DNA of 64,000 nucleotides, from the NCBI GenBank assembly GCA_013398295.1, contig VZSF01011224.1:24661-88660 (forward strand), in the 5' to 3' direction. Origin of the DNA: Chionis minor (Eukaryota > Chordata > Aves > Charadriiformes > Chionididae). Every line of letters begins with the position of its first letter. Positions within the stretch are counted from its first letter, which is position 1. A program made the position numbers and the translations under genes. Of this stretch, positions 1 through 13,700 are shown piece by piece. The notes below the pieces were generated by a model that saw only the letters and a list, made by a program, of their open reading frames with translations, was not told the DNA's origin and did not search any database.

Positions 1-555
1 GGTGTTTTGCCCTGTAAAAATTGCTGTGTGCGTGCAACTTTGGAAAGCAGCATACATCTAAACATTTGGATCTCATAGACCTCATCCAATAACCGTGCCA
101 AGGGCTTTGGTTAGGCAACTTCCACAGACACTGATTTTTGTGGTGTTGGACTTGTAGCTGTCTTTTAAAAGAAAACACAGGCAAAGTGCTTTTTCTTTTC
201 TGCTGTCCTAACTAGTGCGTTGGTCCGTTAGAGCTTCTCTTGTCTAGCTTTGATGGCAAGTAACATACATTCCTGGGCTGTATACGTCTCTTTTTGCTGT
301 CTGCTGTAGTTTATCCTCACCAGCTGGCAAACACTCCAAACTGTTTTCTGTTGCAGGTAGCCTGTACTTCAGCAAGCTTTTTAGGAGCAGGGGGGGGAAA
401 AAAAAAAAAGGATAGTGTACGCAGGTATGTTTGAATGTGAAGTAGAGGCCAGAAGGTTCTTCAGTAATTATTAAATAATGTTGTTTATCTCTTGAATGAG
501 ATCTTATGGCTGGTGAAGTTGTGGCAAGTCTATAGCTTTGGATTGTGTTCGCTTA

Positions 556-732
556 TAGAATCGTAGAATCACTTGGGTTGGGAGAGACCTTCAAGATCAT
601 CGAGTCCAACCATAAACCTATGCCAAAACCACCCCTAACCCATGTCCCTCAGCACCACGTCTGCCCGGCTTTTAAATACCTCCAGGGACGGCGATTCCAC
701 CACCTCCCTGGGCAACCTCTTCCAGTGCTTCC
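556..732 (-). mobile_element. CR1 LINE fragment (3' end)
   Basis: On the plus strand it begins with the reverse complement of the CR1 3' terminal octamers (TAGAATCGTAGAATC). The conserved 3' UTR of the element follows: the lysine- and proline-rich looking stretch around CATGTCCCTCAGCACCAC and the TTTAAATACCTCCAGGGACG segment. Only about the last 175 bases of the element remain, which is the usual 5'-truncated form. Confidence 0.92.
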
Positions 733-1795
733 AATTTAATAAAATATATGCTATGCTTCAGCTGTGCTGGGAGAGGGCACACCTGGGACTTTGCACTCTC
801 TTTCCCTGCAGCATCCCAACACACGGGAAGCAGCAAATGGCATTTGGTAGCCTCCCTGATGGAAACAGCTGTTGAATGTGCTATTGGTTGCCCTTGGCCA
901 GTTTGCAATAATGTGAAATTTGCTTCCTTAAGGTAGCGCTTGGCTCCCTGCTGGCAGGTTTCAGTTCCTGAGCAGTGGCAGCTCTCTAAAGTGACTTCTG
1001 AAAGTCCTACGCTGACCAGAGAGCTCCGGGAGCCCGGGTGAAAGGGATGAGCAAATGGCAACAGCTCAGTTCTAATGGCTCATTGGCACTGCCTCTGTTC
1101 TCCTCGGCTGTGGGGAGAAATCCAGAAGAAATGTGCTCCTCAGCGTGATCACTAGAGGATTATATTGCCATCCTTCTGGCTTGCAGAGGATTTGTAACGT
1201 ATCAAAACGTTATGCTGAAATGATTTCTGCTGTCCTGCTTGTTCTGGGCTCTGCCTCGACTCCTATACAGCAGTTTACTGCAAGAAAAACCCTCTAGTTT
1301 TTTGGCTTAGATGTCCCTAGCAGCATTTCTTGTCATCCCACTTCCATCTTCAGCGTGCTCTTTAGATTGCCTGAGCTGCCTCTCCTAAAAGTGGCTGTGT
1401 ACTGACACCAGAAGGGGCTTGCCTGGCCCAGCGGGTGTAATCTCAGCCCTGAGGAGGACATCCCAGTCACAGAACGCTCTACACGAGTTTTGTTATCGAG
1501 CCCGTGCCGTTCTGCGTTTCTCCAAGGCAGGTTCAGTTAGGCTGAAGTCAACCCGAAGGACGTCAGGGGATTTCTGGGGAGAGGGTTAAGAGTGATGGGG
1601 ATTTTTCTGATCACCCCAACTTAACTGGGTCCATTCCTTGGCCACTGGGGTAAGTACTGGTCTTCCGTTGCTCCTGTAGCTAATGGGTCTTTGCTGTAGA
1701 CTTGGATTTATTGCCATTGCTTGGGATATTTGGCCCTGCCCCTATTTTTATGTCTTGGTGTTTTCGGAGCGTGAACAAGACAAGACAAGCAGGAA

Positions 1796-2069
1796 ATGGC
1801 CAGGACAAGAGGAAGTGGCCTCAAGTTGTGCCAGGGGAGGTTTAGGTTGGATATTAGGAAAAACTTCTTTACTGAAAGGGTTATCAGGCATTGGCACAGG
1901 CTGCCCAGGGAGGTGGTGGAATCGCCGTCCCTGGAGGTATTTAAAAGCTGGGCAGACGTGGTGCTGAGGGACATGGGTTAGGGGTGGGTTTGGTAGTGTA
2001 GGTTATGGTTGGACTCGATGATCTTGGAGGTCTCTTCCAACCCAAATGATTCTATGGTTCTATGATTCT
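1796..2069 (+). mobile_element. CR1 LINE fragment (3' end)
   Basis: Sense-oriented CR1 3' end. It includes the GGACAAGAGGAAGTGGCC and AAAAACTTCTTTACTGAAAG segments and terminates in GATTCTATGGTTCTATGATTCT-type octamers. It lies about 1.06 kb from the inverted copy at 556-732 and shares its terminal 175 bases or so. Confidence 0.93.
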
Positions 2070-2944
2070 CAGAGGGCTCTCATTTGTGGTTTACACCAGA
2101 GGTAGAATCAGTGGGGATTTAAGCTAGGAAAACGTTAGCCCTAGTGCCCACAGCAGGGCTGAGTCTCCTGGAACAACTGGAGAACGTATCCCAGCTCTCA
2201 CCCAAGTGAGCAGTAGCGTTTCTCTTCGCTTTAATAGTGCTGGAGAGAGGCCGGTGCGAATTGCCCTGGCGTTGGCTGGAAGCTGCTTGGGCGGCAGCGG
2301 GAAATCCTCTTCCCGTGTCCCGTGGCTGTGCCAGCTGCGGGATGTGCGAGTGTGCCTGAGGAATGCGCTTTGGGCGACGGGGCATGGAATTGGACACGCA
2401 GGGCGTAGGATTCGGGCGGCACCGTCTCAAGTGGCTGAATACCAACTGTTTGGTGCTCCTGGCTGAGCCCCAGGTCTGCCAGCAGTGGTCAGAGCGCTAA
2501 TTGTCTCTTCCTCCTCGTGGATGCCAAGCCAAACGGAGCGTTGCTGGATCTCCAGTCACAAAGGACTCGGATCGAGCACTCCAGACTTTCCTTTTGTTGT
2601 CTGCAGAAGGATGGGAGCAGGAAAGCTGGTGCTTCTGGTTTTGTCTGCACTGAGCTATTGTTTGGATGATTTGGTGAAATTAAAAAAGGGATCCTTGCTG
2701 GGAGGAGCAAGCTTTTGATTTGGGAAGATGAATAGCCTGTTAGTTTCACCTGGTGAATTCCCTAAAGAAGTAAAAGCTCAGTGTTTTGGTTTTTTTTTTG
2801 AAATGAAACCATTTCCCTGTAGCCCTGTGTCCATCTGTTCCTTTCAAGACTTAAGACCGGTGTCCTGAAAAGGGCTGAGTCAGCAGCTAGCAGGAGCATG
2901 CCTTAAAGCCTTAAATTACACATTAATGTGGTGATGGAGAATCA

Positions 2945-3050
2945 TCTCATGGCCTGAAGTACTGGATGGGGAGCCAGGAGTCCTGGATTATTTTCCTGGC
3001 TTCTCCACTGACTTGGTTCAATAGGTTTTTAGTCTTCTGTCTTGGATTCC
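2945..3050 (+). repeat. MIR-like SINE remnant
   Basis: The GGAGCCAGGAGTCCTGGATT and CCTGGCTTCTCCACTGACTT segments resemble the body of the ancient tRNA-derived MIR family in sense orientation. It is diverged and was recognised by eye only. Confidence 0.4.
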
Positions 3051-6020
3051 TTTGAATGGGGAGAGCAAAATATATACTGTTAGGATTACGTCATTATTAA
3101 TAAGTCTGGAGGCTATTAAAGAGAGGATGTGAGGGGAGGAATGAGCCGTGCCATAAAGGGAGTAGCCAGCACAACCCAAAAAACCTCTTGCAAATCTGAG
3201 CCTGGATTTGTTCGACGGGAGTTCAGCGTGTGCAGCTTTCTTCGAGACTCGGGCAGAAAATGCATCCAAATCTTGGTCACAGCAGCAGAGGAGGGGGTTT
3301 ACGTAAATATTTTCCTTATTAAATTTTCTTGTTGTGGCTTATGGTGATGGGTGGCTTCCCTGGACGCTGCTGGTCACACTGGGCTCCTGAAGTTTCCTCG
3401 TTGTACCTGGGCTGCTGTTTCTTGCGGAGAAACGAAAATACGCCCGCATTCAAATTCCACTGGAGTCTGCTTTTCCTGACATCGTGACTTGGTCTGAATA
3501 GTTCCTCTTAAGCACCTCAATAAACAGGACCTCTGGGTATGGAAGGTTGTATTTCTGGGGCGATGCAAGCACTGTGAAAGCTTTGTCTCTCCACGTTTGA
3601 ATTTGTAGCTATTTTGAAGCGGATGGTAATACGACCTGAAGGAAAAGCGGGCTGTGGTTGCTAGTACACACTGCAGTGTTGTCTCCTGAAGCACGTAGGA
3701 TTGCTGCCGTTCTGATCTTACGGAGAATTCCTTCAGGACTCGCTTCCGCAGGTGGGATAGGACTAGAAGGGAGATTTCTGGATGTTTTTCCATGACCTTC
3801 CCCTGGGCCCTCGAGGAGGCCCTCCTGATCCTTGCAGGATGCTGACAAAGATGGGATACGACGCTGTACGACCTGAGCCCAAAATGGGTGTGCCCTGTGT
3901 CACTCTCCTTAGCGAAGGTTTGGGATTGTGTTCATACAAGCTTGTTAAAATTCCTTTTTGCTAGTCACGCTTCCCTCTGTGGGGCAGGGGGCTCTCGGGC
4001 ACCCTCATCCCCCCTCGCCAGGTTTAATTCAGGTAAATGGTGTTTTTTCTTAGTCTTGCCTGACTCCAAAGTCTCTAAGCTTTTTGGGGAGGAAAAGCAA
4101 ACTTGCCTTTTGGAGTCTTGGGGCTCCTGGGGCGTCTGACTCGGCAAGGCTTTGCCGAGAGTGAAAATTACACCGACTGTATTTACTGTGATTTAAATTG
4201 GTGTCTCCCCGACTAATCCTGGTATCAATTAAAGTAACCTGGAAGTCGGTTTTGATATCCCGGCCCCGGCCCGTGAGGTTTCCCAGTGCTGTGAGTTTTT
4301 GAAAGGCTCTGGCATCTTGCGGTGCTCTGTCTGCTTTCTTAATTAACACTTCAGGGAGTACCGCTCTCAGCTGGTAACTATTACATCCTGCCTCTGAATG
4401 GTTTCCCCAAATTGTTGTGTCTTTTGGCTGAAGTCCTTGGGTGAGACGACTTCGAGCTTTGGTTTGAATAGAAAGCAGTCCTGGAAACCAGGGCTGCGCG
4501 GATTTGAGCTATTCCTTGGCCTCTGATGGCCAAAGACCCCTATTAACCTGCGCCCTGAGCTGAGGGCTGGTCACTGTTTGCCTTGGCACGAGAGGCACAA
4601 GTGAAACACGCTGACCTGCTGGTTACGCTCTGTTTGTCGATCCTTTTCTCCTGTAAAATGTTCTTATTTCGTTTGCTATTGAGTTTTCTGGAATATCATA
4701 AAACACAACTGGAACCTAGAAGGGGAATTTAGCGTATTCCGTTAATTACGCTGACGTGCCTTCTAATCTCTTGGGAGCTAGAGGTCCTTCAGGGCTTGAC
4801 TGCAAGGCTGCTCACCACACGTTATCTGCCTTTGCCTTCTCAGATATCCGTCGTGTGGCTGCCCGCTGCACAGCCAGACCATCCAGATGCTGCAGAAGGT
4901 CCCAGCAGCGTCTAAACACAGCGCTGCATTCTTGTGCATGTGGGAAAGCTGTAATGACTTCTTTAGAAACCTGCCTGCGTAGCTTTCGGCTAAGTCAGGG
5001 CCCCGCTACCCCTCATCTTACATTTCGGAGAGAGATTGTGTCAGTCCAGTTTAGTTTTTCATTAATAATTTGCCGAGGCTTTTAAAATCCAATCCGTGCA
5101 GTAGCAAGAAACAACAGACGCATAAAGTGAAATAGGTCAAACCAGATGTTTAAAGTAGATTAAAACTGAAAACCAGATTTTTTTTTTCCTAAAGACCACT
5201 AGGCTTCTGCTAGGCTTGAAGTCAGGCACCCCCCCTTTCAGTATTTTTACTTGTAACTAACATATGTTATTCTTCTCCGTTACAATCTGACCGAGGGGGT
5301 TCCTCAAATCTTTTTATAGCGTTCCTGACAATTGCTCTGCCCATGTGTTTATCCCCTGGGCTAAAAACCGTCTTGTATCCATGAAAACCATTGTAAGAGG
5401 CTTGTTTTGAAATCAGCGCTGGTAGGTATTGAAGTCAGGCATGTCTGACTAGTCCTAATGGGCCTTGACTCGGGAGCCTTTTATTTTTGCAGAACACATG
5501 TATCCTGCCCTATGCGCTGCCTCCGCTTTGGGAATTCCCCTTTGCTGCTGGAGGGGAGCAGCCTTGGGAAAGCAGTTGTACTTTGTCTCTTCCCCTCCAA
5601 CTCTCTCCGACGTGGGGCACAACTGTATTTTATTCCTCTCCCTCGGCTTCACCTCCCGACCTGCGAAAAAAACCCCAAAATTGAGAAATACTGCGTTTCC
5701 ATAGCAGTGTTTCTTTGACTGACTGGTGAAAACTCAGAAATCTCAGTCTTGTGAAACCCATGCGAAAGTACGTGGCTCCTTGAAAGCAAATGTTTATTTT
5801 CGAAGAATCTTTTGCCGCAAGTTTCCCTGCGACCCCGCTCTGATTTAGTTAGACCTTTTATAAAGTTTCCCCTTGCTTTTCCCATTTCCTTCCCTGATGT
5901 CCAGTGCCGGACTTTTAACCCCCGTGCTTTCCATTTCATTTGTCTATTCCTTAGGGAAATGCTTTTCATCCGCAGGTCTCAAAGCACGTCAGTAGGAAGC
6001 TCGTGCTCACCAGCCCTGTT

Positions 6021-6130
6021 TAACACGAGGGGAAATTGAGGCACGACCCTGGAAGGGACCTGCCTGAGGTCACGCAGCAGGTCGGTGTCAGAGCTGGCGT
6101 TTGAACTGATGTCTCTTGAATTTCAGGCTG
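6021..6130 (-). repeat. MIR SINE remnant
   Basis: It reads as the reverse complement of MIR. AAATTGAGGCACGACC is followed by CCTGAGGTCACGCAGCAGGT and GTCAGAGCTGGCGTTTGAAC, in the order and spacing expected of the CORE-containing MIR family. This is an old amniote insertion in the non-coding region upstream of the LOXL2 start exon. Confidence 0.7.
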
Positions 6131-7310
6131 GTTGCCTGGGATTTGCTCCATCTCCTCATTAAGCAGCTCAAAAGGCTGGTTAGTGTGTTTCGCTGTGTCT
6201 TCATATGAGCATGTGATCTTCTTGTCTTTTTTTAGGGATAGCTAAGACTTTGCAAAAATACCGGAGGATTTTAGCTTCTAGACATCTGGCTTTGGAGCCA
6301 AGTTTTTCCCCTTCTCCCTTCCCTTTGGTGGTTGCCAGGAAATAATGGAGCTTTAAAAGGCTGGGGAGGTTTTTTCCCCCCACTGTTTTCTGGCATTGCT
6401 TCATTTGGAAACTATTCAACCATCAACCCCCACGTGTGCTGCTTGACTGCTCCATGTGCCGGCTGCCTCAACGAAGGCTGGGGAGTATGTGAGTGAGAAG
6501 TGGGCGGAAAAGGACCAGGATTTTAAACTCTGCGCAGCATCTGGATGAAATTCCTCTCGCGAGTCAAAAATATGTGGCTTCATACCTTAAATGAGTAGTT
6601 TATTTAAGAGGATGTGGCACTTGTGTCACAAGCAAGTCCCTATCCAGACTCCGCAGCCGAAAACTGGAGACCATCAGCCACTATTCCGTGGGTCAGTCGG
6701 GATTAGCCAAGACTACTCCTGCAAAGTGTCCATACAGTAACGTATGTTGATTTTCTACAGATGAAACCAGACATGCAGTGACAGAAATAAGTCTTCTAGC
6801 ATCGTATTGGGAAAACAGACTTCAATATAAATCCCTTACTTCTGACCACGTTATAATACATTTCATTACCCTTCTGGTTTTCCACTGTTTAAGTGATGAT
6901 TTTTGGCTTCTTTATCGAAGGAGGCATGGGCAAAAAAAGGGTTAAGTTCTGTCCTGGTAGGATTTGAACCAGGCTTGGCTGTAGCTTGCTGGGGAACTAC
7001 TAGCTTTACAGAGAAACAGGAAAATCAATTGCTAGCGTTTGTGACCTGTAGAGTTTTGCCCTGGAAAAAAATATTTTTCCAGCTAAAACTACGTAGCAAG
7101 TTGGCCTGAAGTTAGAAATGCTGGGGTTTTTTTTTTCTGCAGGGAGGGGGTGGGCGTTTTGTTCTTCCATCTCACAGATAATTTATTTGACTTTGGGTTT
7201 TACAGGTGGCGTCGTACATGGTCTTTTCCACAGCTTTACCCCCTGCTGAAGGAAGAGATGTAAAGTCCGTGTCGTTACCAAGCTGTACTCAAACTTTCCT
7301 TTCCTTTCAG

Positions 7311-7750
7311 GACAGCCACGCAGTACCTACCTGCACTGACTGGCAGCTGCTAGCAGAGGACTTGGCTCTGAGAACTGTGAGCACTGAAAATGGGAAGATT
7401 CCTGGGTTTTATGCATAACCACTGTTTCATCACGCTGTTCTTCCTCTCCCTGAGCCCGCTGGGCCTTGCCCAGTACGAACACTGGCCCTACCTCCCCGGT
7501 TACCCCGAGCCACCCCCACAAGTCTACCAGTCCCCCCAGAGGCCGGCCAACGTGCCCAAAATCCAGCTGCGGCTCGCGGGGCAGAAGAGAAAACACAACG
7601 AAGGCAGGGTGGAGGTGTTCTACAGCGGCGAGTGGGGCACGGTGTGCGACGATGACTTCTCCATCCACGCGGCGCACGTGGTCTGCAGGGAGCTGGGCTA
7701 CGTGGAGGCGGTGTCTTGGCTCCCCAGCTCAAAGTATGGAAAAGGAGAAG
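7311..7750 (+). CDS. LOXL2: LOXL2 exon 2: 5' UTR end, signal peptide, SRCR1 first half
   Basis: The acceptor TTTCCTTTCAG ends at 7310. The ATG at 7390 sits in AAAATGG and the donor GTAAGG starts at 7751. The protein begins with a hydrophobic stretch (residues about 12-27, ending in GLAQ) that fits a cleaved signal peptide. A proline- and tyrosine-rich linker follows, then the SRCR1 core including [19 protein letters not shown] and VVCRELGY. The exon ends in phase 1, splitting a glycine codon. A second in-frame ATG at residue 8 could also serve, but the first keeps a full-length signal peptide. Confidence 0.95.
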
Positions 7751-10700
7751 GTAAGGTAACTCCAGAGCGCTGGTGGCGTACTAGCAGTCTCCCCAACCTC
7801 CAGTAAATCTCAACCTGTCAATCAGATTAAAGATGGAGCGATATTTCCTGCAAATGTAACCTAAATAGCTTCTGGATGAAGCAGCGCCTCTTTAAATCAG
7901 GCTTGCACTAGATTAAACAGTTAAAATAATCACTCTTTGCTTGTTTTGACTAAAGCAAGTTACGGAACGATGAGATAAAGAGCTGAAGGACCAGATCCTG
8001 GTGCGTGAACTCTGGCAGGGGGGATGCTTGGGAGCAGCAGGCGGTGGATGAGGGTAGGAGGCTCTTCAGCAGCCAGTGTGGCTCATCAAAAGACAAGCTG
8101 CACCCACAAATGCAATGTATAGATGGTCCATTTTCCTATTTGTGTTTCCGTTGCCTTGCGGTGAGGCAAATAGGGCCTCTAAACACTCCTTCCTCCTATT
8201 TTTTTTTTTAACTCTGAACTGTTTAGGCTTTAAACAAACTGCCTGTGCGGTGCTGTATAAATCTGTCTTTTCCCTGTCAGCCTCTCTAGGGACATATGTA
8301 TTATATTCTGCAATGCAAACCAGCCTGTAAAACCCTAAAGGAGCTTGCACACTTTGTGTCCTGTATAGGACTATATTTATAATAATCTTCTTGGACGTTT
8401 GCAGGCTGTTCCTGGTGAGGAAAAGCTATTCCCCCTCACCCCAAATTGTACATCCTTTCCTTACTCTTTGAAATTGTACATGAATGACGTGCGGGCAATT
8501 GGGGATGGCACCTTATCACCCCCTCGTTCCCAAATATGTGCTGAGCAACGGCTTTGAAAAGGGCATGTTTGCGTGTTATAGCAGTGAACGCTTAAAATCA
8601 CAATGCTTGAGAAAAGAATAGGTCTGTAATATTACATATTATATACATATTATATATATCAACAGATTTAATTGTCTTTTGACAGGCTGTTAGTTAAATG
8701 TTGACCTACAGAGAATTTTTTTCTGCAAACATTGAAGCCTGGCACACTGTTGGTGTAACCCACAGACAGATTATTTCCACTGTGGCAGGGATAAACGTGC
8801 TGTGTGTCTGTTACTTAGCACCACTCGTTAGTGCTCACACCTATAAACTTGCCCGTAAAAGAGCAAAGCAGGCCTTAACAGCGACTTGACTGAAACGTGA
8901 AACCTTCAATGTTGTCCCAGGCTGTGGACTTTGGCTCTTGGGGTAGAGTAGGAGATTTCCGAGCGAGAAAGAAGCCATGACAGTAGAAAACAACCCAGAA
9001 ACCCATTTCCACGCGGTGCAACGGGAGTGAGTCTTCTCCGCACGCCAGGATAGCGCTGGGCGAATCCCGTGCGGGGAATATCGTGCCTTCCTCAAAGCGC
9101 AGAGCCAGGCTTTGCGGGAATTCCTCCTGCTCTCCTGTTTGGGGAGCACGGCGAGGGCTGGCAGATCCCTCCTCTGGGGATTGACCAAGTGAACTTGTTC
9201 GAGCTGCTGGGACAGCCAAGGGAAACAGCTACAGAGTCTCCCGGTGGCTCTGAAGGTCGGGCAGTCCTTTCTGTCCAAAGGACGTGTTATTCTTCAGACA
9301 AGCAAAGCGTTTGGGATCCTAAAATATGGAAATTGCTTGTCGGCCCTTGCTCCCTACGATTTAGGGGACAAATCTCAGGGGAGCAGCATGTGCCCAGCAC
9401 GTTTCCAACGGGAAAACAGGCGCTTTGAAAAGGTGAATCTCAGCGATGCTGTTGGGTCTTCTGCTCTCAGCTGCTCCTGGGAAAATATGACCTAAAGTTT
9501 GGAGGTGACACCTATTGATTTTTGTCTGCTCATCTTAAAAGTGAGGAATCACGTTCTGAGGAAAGTGATTTTTTTTTCTAATTTTTTTAAAAAAAATTTA
9601 TATATGCACACTCATGTATGCACACACACAGTTTTTGCTGGAGGGAAAATGGTAATTACAGTCTGGAAACTGGAGCTGGCAATTTGTTTTCAAAGAGCAC
9701 CCAAATACCAGGAGGTTCCAGTCAATAGTGGCTTGTTACAGCTTTTGCAAAAATCTGCTTTTAAGAAGTTAGGCTGTTTAATCAAGACTTTGAGCTGTCT
9801 CGTAAAAGAGATTTAATGAGGATTTGATAAAGGAGAAACGAGGTAAAGAGAAGCCCTAATTACAGAAGGGGTGATTCGGTGAGTATGATTAGAGGGCAGG
9901 GTCTAATCAGCCGAAGGGAGGGGACCCGGTGACACTGTGTGCTCTGAAGTGGCTGTCATCAGAGGAGGTCAGTTATCCCTGTGAGCAGCTTCTGGCGGGT
10001 GGTATATTTTTATTGCCATGCAGATAAGGGAAAGGGAAAGAGTAATTTCCAGTTAGTAAGTACTTGAGGTGGATGGTTGATGTTCCTTAGCTGTTTTATT
10101 CAAGCTTATTTGAGCAGTAATCTCTTCCCCTGACAGAGAGCACAGCAGCCTTGCTTGCTTTGCTATGGCTTATCAGTGCAGTCTAGGTTTGTCCTCTGAG
10201 TCTCAGTTCTATTTTCTTTCCCCCTTCAGGGAAAATTTGGATGGACAATGTCCACTGTAATGGCAAGGAGACCACCCTGGCAGCTTGCACTTCAAATGGC
10301 TGGGGAGTAACTGACTGCAAACACACCGAAGACGTGGGAGTGGTCTGCAGTGAAAAGAGAATCCCTGGCTTCAAGTTTGACAACTCATTGCTTAACCAAA
10401 TAGAGGTAAACGTGCTTCAATTTACGAGCTGCTGATCAAGAGCAGCGGTGGCTGCTGCTACACGTTGTAGGTTATCCCAGCTGCACACAGTGGTTAAAGC
10501 AACTTTTTTGACAGCACTTCTAGATGCTGGCTAAAAGCGCGACTTTCAGATTTGAATTTCAGCTCTTCAGAGCGTTATATGTGTAATAAGAACTTGGGGT
10601 TTTTTATAGCATAATATAGCATAAGAATAAGCGAGGAGAAAACATATTGCTCCTGTTCCTCAATGGCTTTTCAGAACTGAAAACTGGTTTATTGCATTTC

Positions 10701-13700
10701 TAAGAATAAATTGAGAGAGACAGGGTATGTGCTGTACTCATAGACCTTACACCTGGGTGACTTTGTTGGCTCATCATACTAAGTTATGGTTTTCTTTCCC
10801 CTGTCCCCTTTTTTTTTGGGACTGGGAGCAATTTGGAGGTCTCCGGTATAAGAGTGGGGGTCAGCAGGTAGGCTGGGATTTGGAGGTGAATAGGGCTTAC
10901 AAAACCAGGGCTTGAAATGGGTGGATTTATAAAGAAAGATATAAAGAGGTATTTGCACAGTTTGGCTGAGCAATGCTGAAGTAACCGTGATAACTGTATA
11001 GAAGTATTTGCGGGAATGGGGGGTTAGTAACTGGAAGCGATGACAGGAATTGAAGGGAGGAAAATGTGGGCTGGTCACTGGGGGAAAGGTCCTGGATTAT
11101 TGTGACTGGGTTAGACTGCGAGGCTGGGGTTGAGACTCCCGGGGAGATGACAGAACCAAAATGCTCAAATCGTTTTCCAGTGGACTGGTTAGATTTCTGC
11201 AGACTAAAGAGCTGAGGGGACGGCTGGGCTGGAAAGAAGTTGGGCTGAGCTTTTCAAATTAAAGAAAAAAAATATCCCAACCTGGGTTTCTTGCTTCAGC
11301 TTTTCAGGTTGGAAAGTATTTGTGGTGACTCAGCTAACATCTCCCTCGTTTCGGACGCTCTGGTGTTTCAGTATGTGAATTCAGTGGTTGCCCTTGGTCA
11401 GAATTTACAGAAAGACCCTCCCCAGTAACCGCAGTCAAATCTTATTTTAAGCAGCCAGGGAATCCAGGATGTATCATACCACGGTGCTGTTTCCATGGCT
11501 GAGTCTTGGCTTTGTTCATGATCTGACACAATGGATACAGCCTTTTTTTATTGCTTTAAAGCAAAATTATTCTAGCAGTTCCTTCATAGCCACTGATTTA
11601 GAAAGGGTCTCCCAGCATTTTGTTCCATCTGAGGTTAATGCAATGTAATGCACTTGTCAAGGGATGACAATATGCTCAGTCAAAGCTTTCCTTGCCCTGC
11701 CGAGGCTTTAGGAATGGATGAGCAGGCAGCATCCAGCCCTTTCATGGAAGGATATAGGATATGAGAGCTAAAATTGTCTTCTTTGCCTTGACCTTGCTTC
11801 ACTTGGCGAAGGAGGCCTTCCGGAGGGATCCCAGGCTGCCTCCATCAATGGCAGCGTTGTTGCTCAGGGAATGAGGCGAGATCATGGAACATCAGCGATG
11901 GCTTTGGCAGACGCGCGCTTGCCCAAAGCCACAGTGAATCCTCAGAACAGAGGCCTGGAAGAAAAGATGCTTTAGTCTAGACGGAGGTCACTTCGCTCTG
12001 AGATGCTTCAGATATTAATCATAAAAGCTTTGGAGGGCTTTGCTTTTCCATTAGCTAAGCACTGGAGGCTGACTAATGAGTTGAACACATTGGGTAATTG
12101 AGGGCTAGCTTGTGCCGATGCTGTGTGGGTGCTTAATCTTCACGTATGATAAGTAAAATGAATTGTGAGATTGAAGCAGTTCATGTAGCAGAAGCCTGAC
12201 TCACTGACAGGATCACTCAGGAGAAATAGGTGTAAAAAAAAAAAAAAAATCTTATTCCCCATGTCCTGGCAGCTCTTGGGAGCACGAAGGAAGCATCTGC
12301 TGACATGGCAAGTAACAGTATTCACAGCGATTGCGAAGGGGCACTGGTGACTAAAGGTGCTGAGCTGGTGGGGGGGAAAAAAAGTAAAATAGAAGAATAG
12401 CTTTATTTTGAAGTGCCTAAACTAGGCTGAGAGCTGTCAGCCTCCTGTCTCTGTGACTTTGTACCGGTGGTAGAAACAAGTGTTTTATTTTCTGGGCAGT
12501 GGCTACTGTCACCCCCAGCTCTACATGTCCGTATGTGCGCGCTTCTCCCCTCCCTGTCACGGCTTGATTTTATAAACAGCCTAGTACCATCCTGTTATCT
12601 TTACTCCACAAAACCAGACTGGTTTTTCTTATATCCCTGTAAGATCACCGGCAACTGAAGGATTCTTTTTCTGCTGGTTTCATTGCGGCAGGATTAAGGC
12701 TAAAGGTGATGTGCTATAAATTTTTAAAATGCCATTGTGGAAGTACTTTGCAGTCACAGCGAGCTGTCAAATGTTTAAACTCTTTCCCCCTCTCTCTGCT
12801 TTCCTCCTCTTAATCTTCGCTTTATCTCGTTAGCAGCTGGCGTGACATAGTTTGAGTCAAAGATGATGAGCAGGGTTACTCATAGGGTCATAAACTCCAA
12901 AACAGGGAGGTCAAAAGGCTTGTGTGAATGCAAGTTGAAAGTCTTTGCCCTCTCTAACATGCCTGGGAATTCTGTACATCATACCTCGCATTCACCAGAG
13001 GAAACATCATCGTTTTGTAAGCTGCTGGGTTCTTTAGCCTGTAGCCCACAGCTCGCCCAAGTGATGTTTTCTCTTTGGAATGAGATCAGGGGTTGAAGGG
13101 CCTGGAATTTTCTACCAAGCAGCAATCCTGTGGTTGGGTCTCTCCACCAGTCCCACTGACTTCAGCTATTGCACTGCCGGAGCTAAACCAGTACAAATTT
13201 CCTACCGAGGTTTCCAATGGAAGATATTTTGGTTTGCCCATAAGCTGCTTTTAAAAACTAGGCTTTACTTAAAATAAGCCTGGCTCAAGACGATGCACAA
13301 GAGCTTATGTATTTGATTGCACCTTCCAAGGTTGCTTTCCCACACTCGTTAGTAACAACTGTAATGATTCCCAAATGGATCTGACTGTTTGCCAACTGAT
13401 GTGTTTACAGCCAGCAGATTACTGGGAGCCAGCACCGACTTCAGCGCGCGTTCGTTGGTGTGTCGGGGTGTGAGCTGTGCTGGGGCAGGAGCAGCAGGTT
13501 TGTTCCGCTTTCCTCTAGCAAACATTTGGGGGAAATAACGTGCTTTGTGCATCGCCGTCGCCAAATGGAGTTCCCGGGCCTGTAATAGGGAGCTCTGTGT
13601 GTTCCCACTGCCAGGGATGGGCAGACCGTCTTAAATTCAGCGTTTAGAAAGTGTCTTAAAGACCCTTTGGTGCTAAACTCTCTAGGGCTGCCAAGTGCTG

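Larger units (their letters stand above)
1..7310 (+). other. LOXL2: LOXL2 intron 1 or 5' flank, non-coding
   Basis: No coding exon with family similarity is visible. The stretch ends in a good polypyrimidine tract and CAG acceptor at 7310. In mammals LOXL2 has a non-coding first exon far upstream, so this is most likely intron 1, with exon 1 outside the window. I cannot exclude an untranslated exon here. It contains two CR1 fragments in opposite orientation (556-732 and 1796-2069) and MIR-like remnants near 2945-3050 and 6021-6130. No CpG-rich promoter-like block stands out by eye. Confidence 0.7.

Noticed and set aside
6940..6975. A B-box-like motif (GGTTCAAATCC on the minus strand) hinting at a tRNA gene
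   Set aside because: No T-stem partner, no A box at the right distance and no cloverleaf could be drawn. It is probably chance or a tRNA-derived SINE remnant.
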